Origin: Odiellus spinosus
Lineage: Eukaryota; Arthropoda; Arachnida; Opiliones; Phalangiidae
Assembly (NCBI GenBank): GCA_963920705.1
Contig: OY987232.1
Coordinates: 15,253,726 to 15,317,725 of the forward strand
Direction: 5' to 3'
DNA: 64,000 nucleotides
Shown here: positions 45,991 to 57,273 of the stretch, piece after piece
Position numbering within the stretch: position 1 is the first letter of the stretch
Layout: the number at the start of each line of letters is the position of its first letter
Position numbers and translations under genes: made by a program
Notes under the pieces: generated by a model
The model's input: only the letters and a program-made list of their open reading frames with translations
What the model was told of the DNA's origin: nothing
Database searches by the model: none

Positions 45991-46136
45991 AAATCTAATC
46001 AGTCGCCGGTCCGTCTGTACAATCCACTCTAACAGCTAGTTTTCCTGCTAAATAGGAGTGTGTCACTTGTAGAAGAAGTAGTAGCCTTAATTAGTGTTGA
46101 AATTGTGGACGTAGACCATTGATGTTTTGAGTAAAG
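45991..46136 (+). promoter_or_regulatory. leader exon and promoter region of zinc-finger gene 2
   Basis: Words TACAATCCACTCTAAC and CCTGCTAAATAGGAGTGT match 12060-12205 and the minus-strand leader near 60560. The donor is GTAAAG|GTAAGAAA at 46136. The acceptor CATTTGGCAG ends at 46540, 19 nt before the ATG. Confidence 0.65.
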
Positions 46137-46540
46137 GTAAGAAATGTTTGATAATTAACTGTAAATATGTTTTGCGTGTTTTAATGAAGGATAATTTTAA
46201 AAAGCATTATATGTAAGCACTAAGCAGAAACCCCCAAGGCCCGAAACGTAATTGACTCAAATTATTGAGTTGGTATAAAAATTCTTAAGACCACAAAAAC
46301 CTAATTCTGTTTTTAGACAAATTAAAAATTTGTTTGTAAAACTATCGTCTGATTGAGTTATGGAATAATTATCATGGCGAGAAACAAGGAACTATTTAAA
46401 AGTGGACATATGACCTTCGACCTCCCTGGCCTGGAATAAACAAACTGGACCATTGACCAGAGTCACAAAGATTGCCATCCTGTGGACTTCCCCATAATAA
46501 ATCGGAAGCTCTAGGATATTATTCTTGTTTCATTTGGCAG

Positions 46541-47867
46541 CTTTGAAGTTCGAAGAGCAATGATGGAATCTCAATATCTGATGAAAATGGAAGTTTTAGA
46601 AGACAATCCTCAGGGACAAGATGAGCACCGATATATTCTCCCTGACTCCCCATCGAATGACGTTGAAGACCAAAACTCCTCAGAAAGTCATATTGTGCGC
46701 AATGAAAATGACAGTTCTTTGGTATTTCAAATCAAGATGGAATGCCACAGTGATTCTAATCTGTCACTCACTGATTTCGACCAGGATGCACTGCGGAGTA
46801 AAGAGGAGACACAGATTCAGAAGGTTAAGACAGCGCATGAATTAATTAATTTGGATGAAATGTGCTTCAAATGTGATCAGTGTGAGTACGCTTCAAATTC
46901 TAAAGGTAATTTCTATAAACACAAGTCAATTCATTTGGCCGATAAAGCCTTTAAATGCGATCAGTGTGAAATGGCTTATTACCAGAAAGCAAGTCTTCAA
47001 AAACATAAATTAACACATTCCTCAGATAAGCTCTTTAAATGCGATCAATGTGAATACGCTTCTTACCGAAAAAGCCATCTAACTAGTCACAAGGTAATTC
47101 ATTCTAGCGATAAACCGTTTAAATGCGATCAGTGTGACTACGCCTCTCATAAGAAATCGGATCTTAAAACTCACAAGTTAATACATTCGTCTGATAAGCT
47201 TTTCAAGTGCGACAAGTGTGACTACGCTTCGAATTCTAGAGGTAATTTTTATAAGCACAAGACAACTCATTTGACTGATAAGCCCTTTAAATGCGATCAG
47301 TGTGAAATGGCTTATTACCAGAAAGCGAGTCTTAAAAAGCACAAGTTAACACATTCCTCTGATAAGCTCTTTAAATGCGATCAGTGTGACTACGCTTCTC
47401 ATCGAAAAAGCCTTGTAAATAATCACAAGGTAATTCATTCTAGCGATAAACCGTTTAAATGCGATCAGTGTGAGTACGCCTCTCATACGAAAGCGGGCCT
47501 TAAAAACCACAAGGTTATACATTCGTCTGATAAGCCCTTTAAGTGCGACCATTGTGACTACGCTTCCAATTCTAAAGGCAATTTGGATAAACACAAGTCA
47601 ATTCATGTGGGCGATAAGCCCTTTAAATGCGATCAGTGTGAAATCGCTTATTACCAGAAAGCGAGCCTTAAAGACCACAAGTTAACACATTCATCTGATA
47701 AACCCTTTAAATGCGATCAGTGTGACTACGCTTCTTACCGGAAAAACCATCTAAAAAATCACAAGTTAATTCATTCTTCCTATAAACCGTTTAAATGCGA
47801 TCAGTGCGACTACGCTTCTCACCAGAAAACGAGTCTTAATAGGCACAAGCTAATACATTCTAATTAG
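46541..47867 (+). CDS. C2H2 zinc-finger protein 2 (12 fingers)
   Basis: Coding 46560-47867, 435 aa. The N-terminal ~98 residues start MMESQYLMKMEVLEDNPQGQ, with psi-K-x-E motifs MKME and IKME and an acidic SLTDFDQD segment. Twelve contiguous fingers of FKCDQCxYASxxKxxLxxHKxIH follow. Linkers are HSSDKPF or HLADKAF. The fingers repeat in blocks of four: NSKGN, YYQKAS, YRKSH/HRKSL and HKKSD/HTKAG helices recur three times, so the array grew by duplicating a four-finger block. A thirteenth finger follows the stop in decayed form. It is probably a nuclear DNA-binding regulator. It is the first of three same-strand paralogues. Confidence 0.93.
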
Positions 47868-47960
47868 CCCCTTAAATGCGATCAGTGTGACTACACTTCT
47901 TATTGAAAAAAACCACCTGTTAATTCATTCTCCCCATAATATTTTTAAATGTGATAAGAA
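47868..47960 (+). pseudogene. decayed finger after zinc-finger gene 2
   Basis: In frame after the stop, LKCDQCDYTSY is readable, then a stop and a shifted CACCTGTTAATTCATTC (former linker). A nonsense change at 47865 plus a deletion appear to have shortened the array. Confidence 0.75.
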
Positions 47961-48322
47961 AATTCACTTTTCTTTATAATTCGTTAAAATAAAAGAAATA
48001 TAATTCAAATTCACTTAAAATGCGAAGAAAAACACCAAAGATTTTAGGTTGAAATTTTATTATATATGACGAAAATAGATTTTTAAATTTTCTTATACGA
48101 ACGGATAATTTTTTATCTAGGATTGAACCCTCGTCTGTGAAACACCGTGTTTGTTTGAGAAAAATCATTGCGAGACAGAACGGAATCATTTTTAAACAAT
48201 TTGGACAAGTAGTGTCTCTCCAAGCTGAATATTGTTGCGATAGAATGGTGCTTAGCATAAAGGGAAATTTGCTATTTGGTGTAAAAGTGTGAAACCTTAG
48301 GACAAATATGTCTATTTTGCAG

Positions 48323-49007
48323 GGTTGAATTTCGAGGAGCCATGTTCGACCCTGCATTTGTTATAAAAACAGAGGTTGAAGCAGAGGACGCTCAAGAACA
48401 CTCTTATATTCTTCCCCACCTTCAATCGAATGACCTTGAAAAGAAAAACCCCTCTGAAAGACAATGTTTATCTCGTGAAAACTTGGATTCTATTGTATTA
48501 CAAATCAAGGCAGATTCTAGTCAATCGCTCACCGATTTGAGCCAGGAGACGCTGCCGATTCAAGAGGAGATACATATTCAGAAGGCAGAGATAGCACACG
48601 AGGAGTCACTTTTCATTTTCAAATCGTTGAGATGTGAACAGTGTTCCTACTCCACCAATTGTAAATATAAACTAAAAAGACACAAGTTAATTCATTCGAC
48701 CGATAAGTGCTTTAAATGCGACCAGTGTGAATACGCTTCTAATCAGAAAGTGAATCTTAATACCCACAAGTTAAATCACTTGTCTGATCAGATCTTTAAA
48801 TGCGACGAGTGTTCCTTCTTTTCTCGATGGAAACAGGCTCTAAAAAGCCACAAGAAAATGCATAAGCTTCTTAAATGCGACGAGTGTTCCTACACGTGTA
48901 AATCGAAAGCCCATCTAAAGAAACACAATTTAATTCATTCAAGTTCCAATCCATACGAGGTTAATAAAATCTCGGAATCGAGGATAAGCTACTCTCGGAA
49001 AAAATAG
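48323..49007 (+). CDS. C2H2 zinc-finger protein 3 (4 fingers)
   Basis: Coding 48342-49007, 221 aa; the exon starts at 48323 after ATTTTGCAG. The N-terminus MFDPAFVIKTEVEAEDAQEH has the family form with an IKTE motif, and SQSLTDLSQE follows. Only four fingers: LRCEQCSYSTNCKYKLKRHK, then FKCDQC, FKCDEC and LKCDEC types. The linker before finger 4 is short (MHKLLKCD). The tail VNKISESRISYSRKK is nearly shared with gene 4, so genes 3 and 4 are the closest pair. With four fingers it would contact a much shorter DNA site than its neighbours. Confidence 0.92.
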
Positions 49008-49129
49008 GTTTTGGTTTGTGGATGGGACTAGACATAAGCCTATTAAAATTCGTATCAAATCTGAAACTCATTTGTTATTGATATATATAATATATAAAAA
49101 TTAATTATGATAACAAGAGAGATTTTTAT

Positions 49130-49151
49130 TTGTGACCCCCCCCCCCCCCCT
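49130..49151. repeat. poly-C tract
   Basis: A run of about 16 C after GTGACC. Simple sequence; the length may be unreliable. Confidence 0.6.
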
Positions 49152-49599
49152 CTTAAAAATAAAAAGTTATCGGACATTTTGGAAAATTTATCAGACAATG
49201 ACCAGTGACTTATGTTTATTTCCGTCCCTGAAGAATAGAAGAGTGAGAAGACGTCAAGGTCTTATCTAGCTATGAGAATGAGACCGAGTGTTCGCTTGTT
49301 TGTAACCAAATAAAAGTATCATCAACCATTCAACCACACACGTAAATCTTTGTATGATTTTTTGTCAGATGAAGAGGTATGAAATATTTCTTTGTTATTT
49401 CGAAAATTGCATTTCCAATTATTATTACAATCCAAGCATGTTTATAAGAGGTTAAGAAACTGACGTCCATCTGGCAGGATTCCTCTCCTAGGTCACTGGT
49501 AATTATTAGAGGTTAGGTAGACTTTCAAGAGGGGGCGTGAGTAGCTAGTAGTGCCAAAGAAAGGCAGAGGGACAGGTCTAGAGGCTATAGACCCTATAT

Positions 49600-49806
49600 T
49601 GCATTACATGTCAGCCAAACCCATATTTTTTGACACTAAAAAAGTATAAAAAGTCCTAAATTGATATTTTTGGACCTACAAATAACCTATATTTTGGCTT
49701 TTAAAACCTATGATACTATTTCAAATAGTAAACCTAGTAATAGTAAACCTAGTAATTCCTATGATACTATTTTGTTGGGCTATGCACTGGGAGCCCTGGA
49801 ACATAG
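49600..49806. repeat. fragment of a hAT-like repeat ending TGGGAGCCCTGG
   Basis: CACTGGGAGCCCTGG at the right matches the end of 53403-53842. Internal AGTCCTAAATTGATATTTTT resembles that copy loosely. Confidence 0.45.
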
Positions 49807-50460
49807 TTCTGGATAGACGGATTTATGGATAACTTTTAACACGCCTACTGTAAATAGTGAGGAGTGACGTCATATGATTAGTTTTAACCAGAAGTAACAA
49901 AAATTAGGAATCTTCAATTATTAAGATATTTCTCATTGAAACCCATGTAAAGAAGATTCGATGCATGCCTTCACAATTTTGGACAGAACATAATTCTGGA
50001 TAGACTAATTTACGGATAACTTTTAACACGCGTACTGTAAATAGTGAGGAATGACGTCATATGATTAGTTTTAACCAGAACTAGTTACATAAAAAATTAG
50101 GAATCTTCAATTATTAGGATATTTCTCATTGAAACCCATGTAAAGAAGATTCGATGCATGCCTTCACAATTTTGGACAGAAAATAGTTCTGGATAGACGG
50201 ATTTATGGTTAACTTTTAACACGCGTACTGTAAATAGTGAGGAATGACGTCATATGATTAGTTAAAACCAGAAGTAGTTACATCAAAAATTAGGAATCTT
50301 CAATTATTAGGATATTTCTCATTGAAACCCATGTAAAGAAGATTCGATGCATGCCTTCACAATTTTGGACAGAACATAATTCTGGATAGACTGATTTATG
50401 GATAACTTTTAACACGCGTACTGTAAATAGTGAGGAATGACGTCATATGATTAGTTTATG
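49800..50460 (+). repeat. ~190-bp tandem repeat, 3.4 units, each with a CRE
   Basis: TTCTGGATAGAC recurs at about 49808, 49994, 50187 and 50380. Each unit carries TGACGTCATATGATTAG, a full CRE palindrome, and AAACCCATGTAAAGAAGATT. It lies 0.4-1.1 kb upstream of zinc-finger gene 4. Confidence 0.9.
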
Positions 50461-50866
50461 GGCACACTGTAGGCCAGATGGTGACGGGTTTCAGACATCT
50501 TATACGGCGGCATCTTTGAGTTTACCCGTAAAAACACCGTTATAATTTACATTTCTTATCGTAACTAGTGACAAATTAAATTTAAAATTGACAAATTATA
50601 CAAAAAAAAACTATGGTTTGTCAAAAGTCGAAGAATCTAGCGATATTAGAATACGAGGTAATAGGTACGAAAATGGTAAATTTTTGATTAATTATTTTTA
50701 AAAAAGATTCACTTACCTCTCTCGCGTTGTAATTATCAAAATTACATCATGAACTAAAGAAGATATAAATTAAAATTTGAGTGAAACTATCCTATCTATA
50801 CTAGAAATATATTTACTGTCTATATCAACTTTGGTGTAAAAAGACTAAATATGTCTCTCTTTGCAG

Positions 50867-51920
50867 CGTTGTAATTTGAAGAGCAATGATCCAACCTGAG
50901 TATCTGATAAAAACAGAGGTTGAAGACGACACCACCCAAGGACACGATGAGCTCAATTATATTCTCCCCGACATTCAATCGAGTGATGTTGAAGACGAAG
51001 ACTCCGCAGAAAGACAATTTTTGCCCAATGGAAACTTCAGTTCTATTGTATCTCAAATCAAGACGGAATGTCTCGGTGATTCTAGTGATTTGGACCAGGA
51101 GACATCACTGCTGACTAAAGAGGAGACTCATATTCAGAAGACAGGAACATCACGTGAGAAACAACTGATAAATTACAAATGTGAACAGTGTTCCTTCAAC
51201 ACTAATTGTAAATTTAAACTGAATAGACACAAGTTAGTTCATTCGACCGATAAGGACTTTAAATGTGACCAGTGTTCCTACGCTACTCACCAGAAAGCCA
51301 ATCTTAATAGCCACAAGTTAAAACATTCGACTGATAGGCCATATAAGTGCGACCAGTGTGACTACGCTTCTTATTCGAAAGTCAGTCTTAATAAACACAA
51401 GTTAATTCATTTGCCCGACAAGCCCTTTAAATGCGACCAGTGTTCTTACGCTACTCATTTAAAAGATAAACTTCATAGCCACAAGTTAATTCATTCTCCC
51501 GATAAGTACTTCAAATGTGATCAGTGTTCTTACACTTCGTATTTGAAATATAAACTTAAAAGACACATGTGGATTCATTCGCCAGATAAGCCCTTTAAAT
51601 GCGATCAGTGCCCCTACGCTTCTAATCGTAAAGTGCATCTAAAAACTCACATGTTAATTCATACGCCTGATAAAAAGCCATTTAAATGCGATCAGTGTTG
51701 CTACTCTTCTATTTGGAAAGGGGATCTAAAAAAACACAAGTTAGTTCATCTGCACGAAAATGCCCATAAATATAAATGTGATCAGTGTCCTTATGAACCT
51801 AGGTCGAAAGTGCAATTAGAGAACCATAAAGTAATTCATTCAAATTCCTTTGTTTCCGAGGTTAATAAAATCTCGGAATCAAAGACAACCTACTCTCGCA
51901 AAAAAATATGTCAGGAATGA
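50867..51920 (+). CDS. C2H2 zinc-finger protein 4 (8 fingers)
   Basis: Coding 50886-51920, 344 aa; the exon starts at 50867 after TCTTTGCAG. The N-terminus MIQPEYLIKTEVEDDTTQGH has IKTE motifs (a second one in QIKTEC) and a DLDQETSLLTKEE acidic part. Eight fingers follow, beginning YKCEQCSFNTNCKFKLNRHK and including FKCDQCPYASNRKVHLKTHM. The last finger (YKCDQCPYEPRSKVQLENHK) carries a Pro in the turn. One linker has an insertion (HTPDKKPFKCD). The tail EVNKISESKTTYSRKK is shared with gene 3. It is probably a nuclear regulator; DNA target unknown. The CRE-bearing tandem repeats upstream could influence its expression (inference). Confidence 0.93.
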
Positions 51921-52030
51921 AGGTGTTTTCAAACTAGTGACAAATCAGAAACCAATTTTGTTGGAAGGAAGAGAGGTTTTAATTCTTAATGTATTTAGAA
52001 TACCGAAATTTCTGTGAATTGGCTCTTAAC

Positions 52031-52608
52031 CAAAAGTCTATCACTTCATTCCATAAACGTAAACAACGCCCCGTAGCTTAATACTACCAGCTAAGTCCAA
52101 GTTTAACGTCATAGCCCATCACTTAAAAAATAGGCAAATAAGTCATCACCCCCATCTGGCCCGAATGATTTGGAATCTTCCTCGGTATTTTCAGGAGAGA
52201 GAGACTGAATTTTGGCGAGCCGCGCTTGACTATATTTTCTCCCCCTCCGGCTCCCCCTCCTACAACTCCTTAATTTCTCCAAAGAGTGGCGATTCAAATT
52301 TAACTATTTACGCCACTAGTGTGTCTCGAATCAGATTCTGCCTGTCCCTTACCAAAAAAAGTTAGTCTTAAGAGGTCTTGAGGAAGTCTTTTGTGTGTCT
52401 TATGTAGTCTTAAGAGATCTTGGGAAGTCTTCCAATAAGTCTTGGGAAAGTCTTAAGGATTTCCCCAAGACTTTTGTAGTGTTCTTGAAGACCTCTTCAG
52501 ATCAGACTAACTTTTTTCAGTAAGGGGTACATTTACCTGGACCTTTCCTAATAGTATTAAGCTACAGTGCGTTGTTTACTTTTATGAAATAAAGTGATAG
52601 ACTTTTTG
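52031..52608. mobile_element. MITE family L, copy 2, split by family B
   Basis: CAAAAGTCTATCACTTCATT at the left and AATAAAGTGATAGACTTTTT at the right. The family B element at 52344-52527 interrupts it, so B inserted later. Confidence 0.75.
52344..52527. repeat. MITE family B, copy 5, nested in L
   Basis: CCCTTACCAAAAAAAGTTAG to CTAACTTTTTTCAGTAAGGG, with the usual GGTCTTGAGGAAGTC interior. Confidence 0.8.
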
Positions 52609-53402
52609 CTATTACAAGATAAAATGGAAGTCTCAAAGAATCTTGAAATATCTTTGGCTCTGCTATAATTCTCGTGTTCTTTATTGTAAAACGGAGTTTG
52701 TTTATTGGCCCAGCCTTACCAGAAAGAGTTTATTAAATCAACGTTATCAATCCATTTACCGACTAGTAATTTAATAATCTTCTTCAAGGTTCTTATGCGC
52801 TTCTATTCGTTCCTGCTTTTAGCAAGAAGGTACAAAAGAAGTGTATTAAGTTTTTTCTAAAAAGTGAAAGAACATTATACCAGTAATTTATCCAAAAATG
52901 TTTCCATCTTTATCTCTAAAAAAAAGAGTTAAATAATTCCCCCACAGATACAGTCGACCTAGATTACCCTTGGTAAGAAGGCTGTTCCGTAATTACTCAT
53001 TTCAAATTTATTGGCTAATGAACATTCATAAATCTAAGCCCGATTCAATTTTCCAAACCAAGAAAGTTTTGTTTGTAGAATGAAATACAGTTTTCTTGAA
53101 CACTATAAACACCGTTACATTGGTTCGTACACGCGTTTAAATACAAATTAAAGAAGACCCGCAACATTAGGTCAAATAATGTTAAAAATAAATTTCTTAA
53201 TATTTACAAGTTTGCTTGTCATCTCTGATAGTATTTACCTCTTGTAGCGCAAAATCTGTTCATTATTCAACAGAGAACAAAGGTTGGAAGACGGGTCAGC
53301 TTCAAAGTTGGATTACACTATCATCCCCCACACGAATCCCGCTGAAACTTGTAACAGTTATGTATAAAGGGTAAATGACGATTCTGAGGAGGTTTCGTTT
53401 TG
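52609..53402. other. gene-free stretch
   Basis: AT-rich; no exon or repeat that I can name. Confidence 0.45.
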
Positions 53403-53842
53403 CAGGGCTCCCAGCCCGAAGTCCCCAAAAAATTATAGGTCCAAAATGCCAAATTTATAGGTCTATAATTTAGATTACGTGTTTAAAATTACAAAATATT
53501 GGAGTTTTATAAGAAGTATATTATATATTCAAGAGTAGAATATTTAATTTTGATATTTTGATAATTATTTAATTTAGGTACTTCGTGGTAAATAGTATAG
53601 CGATTAACTAAAGAATTTTACTTGAAATGTTTATAGTTAATTAACCTTAATTTTCTAAATAATTTGAAAAGATCAGGTACTTTTAACCATGGGCGCCCGC
53701 GTAAATATTTGCTAGTGTTTTTTTTATTGGAAACTAATGTTTCTCAGAGCAATTTAACCAACATAACAAAAACATAGGTATTTATAGGGTAAATATAATA
53801 ATTATAGGTATTTATAGCTTTATATATACTGTGGGAGCCCTG
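53403..53842. mobile_element. hAT-like non-autonomous element (CAGGGCTCCCA ends)
   Basis: CAGGGCTCCCAGCC at the left faces GTGGGAGCCCTG at the right. No ORF and no clear target duplication. Assignment to hAT rests on the CAGGG-type end only. Confidence 0.5.
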
Positions 53843-54253
53843 GTTATGTAACTCCCATGTGTTTTATCTCCCATGACGAGATAAAATATGTAAATAGGCC
53901 TAAGAATACCAAAAATAGATAAATGCCTGTAGAAATGTTTAAGGTCTCAGGCGCCTATGCTGTGCAGAAACAAAAGCTGTACGGGCTTTGCACAGACTAT
54001 ACAGAGGTATGCCTTAGATTTTTTGTAAGGGCTTTTTTTGAAAACCGGTTATCTTTCCCCAAAAGAAGCACTTCTCTGAGAATTATTGATAACTGAAGTT
54101 TTTTAGGTGGTGGAGAAGTGTCACCACTTTGGTTGGATGGATAATAATGTCATTTCATACGAAGCAACTTCAAAGTTGTCAAAATGAAAATGCAATACTT
54201 TATTTTAAATAGTTTGGGTACAAAATTTTAGGAAAAGTGTTGAAATATAAGTT

Positions 54254-54682
54254 CAGGGTTGCCACAGATTTTTCAAACAAAATTCCCTGACCAATTTAAA
54301 GGTTCAAATTAGTAGTAAGTGTAAAACATTTTTTATTCTTCAATAACTGTCCAAATAAACCCCTTATTGTGTTGTATGGGAAGTCCAAGGTTGCTAGAGA
54401 TTCGCGTGGGAGCTCTTCCTTGTGTGAATCTCCTCTCCCCAAAAATAGGTGTTCTGTTAGACAGTGTACTGTGAGAAAGTATTCATAAAAATGTGCTTAT
54501 CTCAGTAGGGACTTTCCATAAATGTTTTGAAGGCTCTGATCCCATATAATAAATTTTTACACATATTTATGGAAGCTTCCCTGGTCTAATTGAATCCATA
54601 CTATGAGATTCCAGAATTTTATTTTTGGATAATGTGAAAATACCCTGACTTTTCCAGGTTTTCCAGGTCTGTGGCAACCCTG
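54254..54682. mobile_element. hAT-like non-autonomous element (CAGGGTTGCCACAGA ends)
   Basis: CAGGGTTGCCACAGA faces TCTGTGGCAACCCTG. Inside, CCTGACTTTTCCAGGTTTTC and CTTCCCTGGTCTAATTGAAT recur, inverted, at 63401-63720. It ends 73 bp after the receptor gene's stop on the opposite side. Confidence 0.75.
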
Positions 54683-54754
54683 CTAAGTTGGTCAAATGAT
54701 GATGAAATGGTTGACAACTTTCATTCCCATTTTGAGGTTTTTAGCGACTCGAAA

Positions 54755-57273
54755 TTATTTAAGCAGATCAAAGATGTCTTTCGCATTTCGTTTCTTTTGG
54801 GTTTTGATCCCTGTATGATATGGGAGTTCGAAAATGAGTGCCATGGTAGAGATGAGATACCCCAGCAGGAGGCCGTAGCAGACGACCCTGACAGACCACC
54901 AGCTCAGTTTCTTCGGAGGAATGGGGTCTCTAAGGAAACATTCGCTATTCTTCCAACATTCGAACCTATTTGACCGTTGAATGATATCCGCTTCGAACAG
55001 AGATTGCAAGCTGCAAGAAAGAAAAAGTTCTATAATGGATGATTTAGTATTTTGTTGGTACTAAAGTTTCGAAATTGAATGGGTTTAATTTTTGAGATTT
55101 CCACCCAAAGATACTGAGGAAAGAGGTGAGAGTTCACTAGACTGTCAATAAATCATTCCCAAACAATCCTTACTGAGACCCCTAATAAGAAAAACAGTGC
55201 TATCTCAGGTTTTTCATCAAACTGTATCCAAATTGGAATGAATTAATTCGTGACTAATTATTTCCTATCTATATATCCAAATTCTTGACGTTTCTAAAAA
55301 TGAGTATTTAAATATAAACCAATTTGGCAATTACTTACGTGCGTCTCACAATCCTTGCTTTCCTGGAATCTAAGTTTTTCTTCAGTGGGAAAGCGAATTG
55401 AGCCTTATAGACACTTTCTCTTGAAAGCTGAAGCATTTTAAAGTCATCACAACATATTACAATAGAGAAAATCTCTTTAAGCCTAAGTTCATCATATATA
55501 AAAATTGCTTCGCCTCCGACGATTTTCTTAAAAATTTCATCCACATTAAAATTATGAACATCTACGTCAGTGTCATAATGAAGAATCTGTTGCCATATCT
55601 GACGTCGTAAATGATCAGTTGATCCCTGAAACGACGCGATTTAAGCCTATAATCGATTGCATCATCGAGTGTTGCCCCAGTTGCAAAACCTCACCTTTAA
55701 ACTTTTTTCGATACCCGAATGTTTTATGACAATTACGCGCGTGTTTGGATGTTTCAAAATATCTCCGTATGTCTCTATGTAAATCATTTTTGGTGGTAAG
55801 GTCATTTTGGAGAGGAGACCCCCAGTGAATCCTGCATTGATGACCAAACTGCTGATAATCCAACAACCAACAGCCAATCTCTGGTGCCAAAACCCAGCTC
55901 TGGGCAAGTTCGCGCCTAGTAAATGCTGAAAGATAAAGAAATGAACTCCATAAGCGACTAAAGTTTCTTACTTTGATTGAGGGACACTCTGTAGGTGTTC
56001 AGCATTTGACGCGTTAGAACATTTTCGATTTCATAATACAACTGATACTTCGTGGAATGTTTCGCTTGATGTGGAGTGTTTTCGGCCAAACTCCAAAATA
56101 CAGCCAAGAAAAAGAAGGATATTACCCAAGCGAGCCACACCTAAATACAGATGTTAATTTATTATTCTTAAACCCTATTTCAATTTTAATCCAAGGTTGA
56201 AAGGGATCTTAATTAAATGCTATATTCTACTAAGCTCGTTCACGAAGTTAATTACCCAAAACGAATATATGTAGACGAAAGCAAAATCCGAGGACTCGAA
56301 AGAGGCGCTGCTGGTAGAGCTGATGATGACATTATCGGAATCTTTTGTAACATGGCTATAATCGATTGATCCGAAGTCCTTGTAATCTAGAGGATTAGGG
56401 TAGAAAGCCACATCTGACTCCTGTGCAGAGATAAGAAAAAAAGACAGTGCACATATAAATAAAGTTAAAATTTATCTCAACCTTATAGCTGTAAAGGTTA
56501 GGCTCCCTGTTACCTCTAAATGCCAATCGCACGCAGCTTCGCGTGATTGGTCAGAGGCTGTTTAAAGACGCGATATCAAAATGTCTTTTCTTGTTATAGT
56601 CAAGAGTACAAGAAAATCGCAAGCCCTGATGGGCAACCATAAAAAAAAATCTTTCACATATTATTATTAAAATTGTGCAAGGAAAATACCAATTACCCGA
56701 GTTATTTCTCTCACCTAATCCGCTCAGTATACCTAGCATTAAATTCTGGGATCAGGTGTCCCTCTCCCCTGACTCAAAATATCGAGGAAGAGTCCAAATC
56801 ACTCGAGCTAGACAGGGGTGATGACTTTTTTGGCTAGTTTTCAGTGCTGGACTAGTATGTTTAGCCAACACCGTGCTGATAGTATTAAGCTACGGGACTT
56901 TGTTCACTTTTATGGACTGAAGTGATAGACTTTTGGCTAGTTATATTCTTTCTTTGGAATTGCTGACACAAAAATGGCGACTCACATTTCTGACCAGATA
57001 TTCAAAAACTTCGGTCATGTTGAATTTAGGAAACCCCTCCGCCAGTTTTTCTTCGTAACTGCTCCCATTCGGAAAGAAGGGTTAAATTTGAAATATAATT
57101 GAACTTCGTTTTGATGTTTCTTACTTCCAGTTGAACTTCTCCAGCACCGATTTGACGACGACACTCAAGTGACCTTCCATGTCAAACGGATAAATACTGA
57201 TATACTCGCTAATAAATGGCACCTGATGGGTAGACAAGTCCACCGATGAATAAAATATTAAATCTCCTAACAT
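54755..57273 (-). CDS. ionotropic receptor (IR/iGluR-like), seven exons
   Basis: Exons on the minus strand: 57273-57125, 57058-56986, 56420-56256, 56140-55972, 55915-55695, 55625-55339, 55010-54755. Phases agree; the total is 439 aa. The first ATG follows an in-frame stop. Residues 1-115 are the S1 half (VLEKFN, ESDVAFYPNPLDYKDFGSID, DNVIISSTS). TM1 lies near 120-145 (VYIYSFWVWLAWVISFFFLA) and TM2 near 198-216 (WIISSLVINAGFTGGLLSKM). The S2 half follows (MIYIETYGDILKHPNTRVIV; IVGGEAIFIYDELRLKEIFS). TM3 is near 392-415 (VVCYGLLLGYLISTMALIFE). There is no amino-terminal domain. Arthropod IRs are ligand-gated cation channels in sensory neurons, often chemosensory (established); ligand and subtype are unknown. 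Exon 2 has a GAGCAG tandem acceptor; using the first AG would add one residue. The gene is well supported; IR subfamily is not assigned. Confidence 0.87.
56755..56942. repeat. fragment of MITE family L inside an IR intron
   Basis: TCTCCCCTGACTCAAAATAT, CGAGGAAGAGTCCAAATCAC, ATTAAGCTACGGGAC and GTGATAGACTTTTGGCT match the right half of copy 1 at 15353-15628. It lies in the intron between exons 2 and 3 of the receptor. Confidence 0.75.

Noticed and set aside
54671-54973. Plus-strand 100-codon ORF
   Set aside because: Antisense to the last exon of the ionotropic receptor and partly within a hAT-like element.
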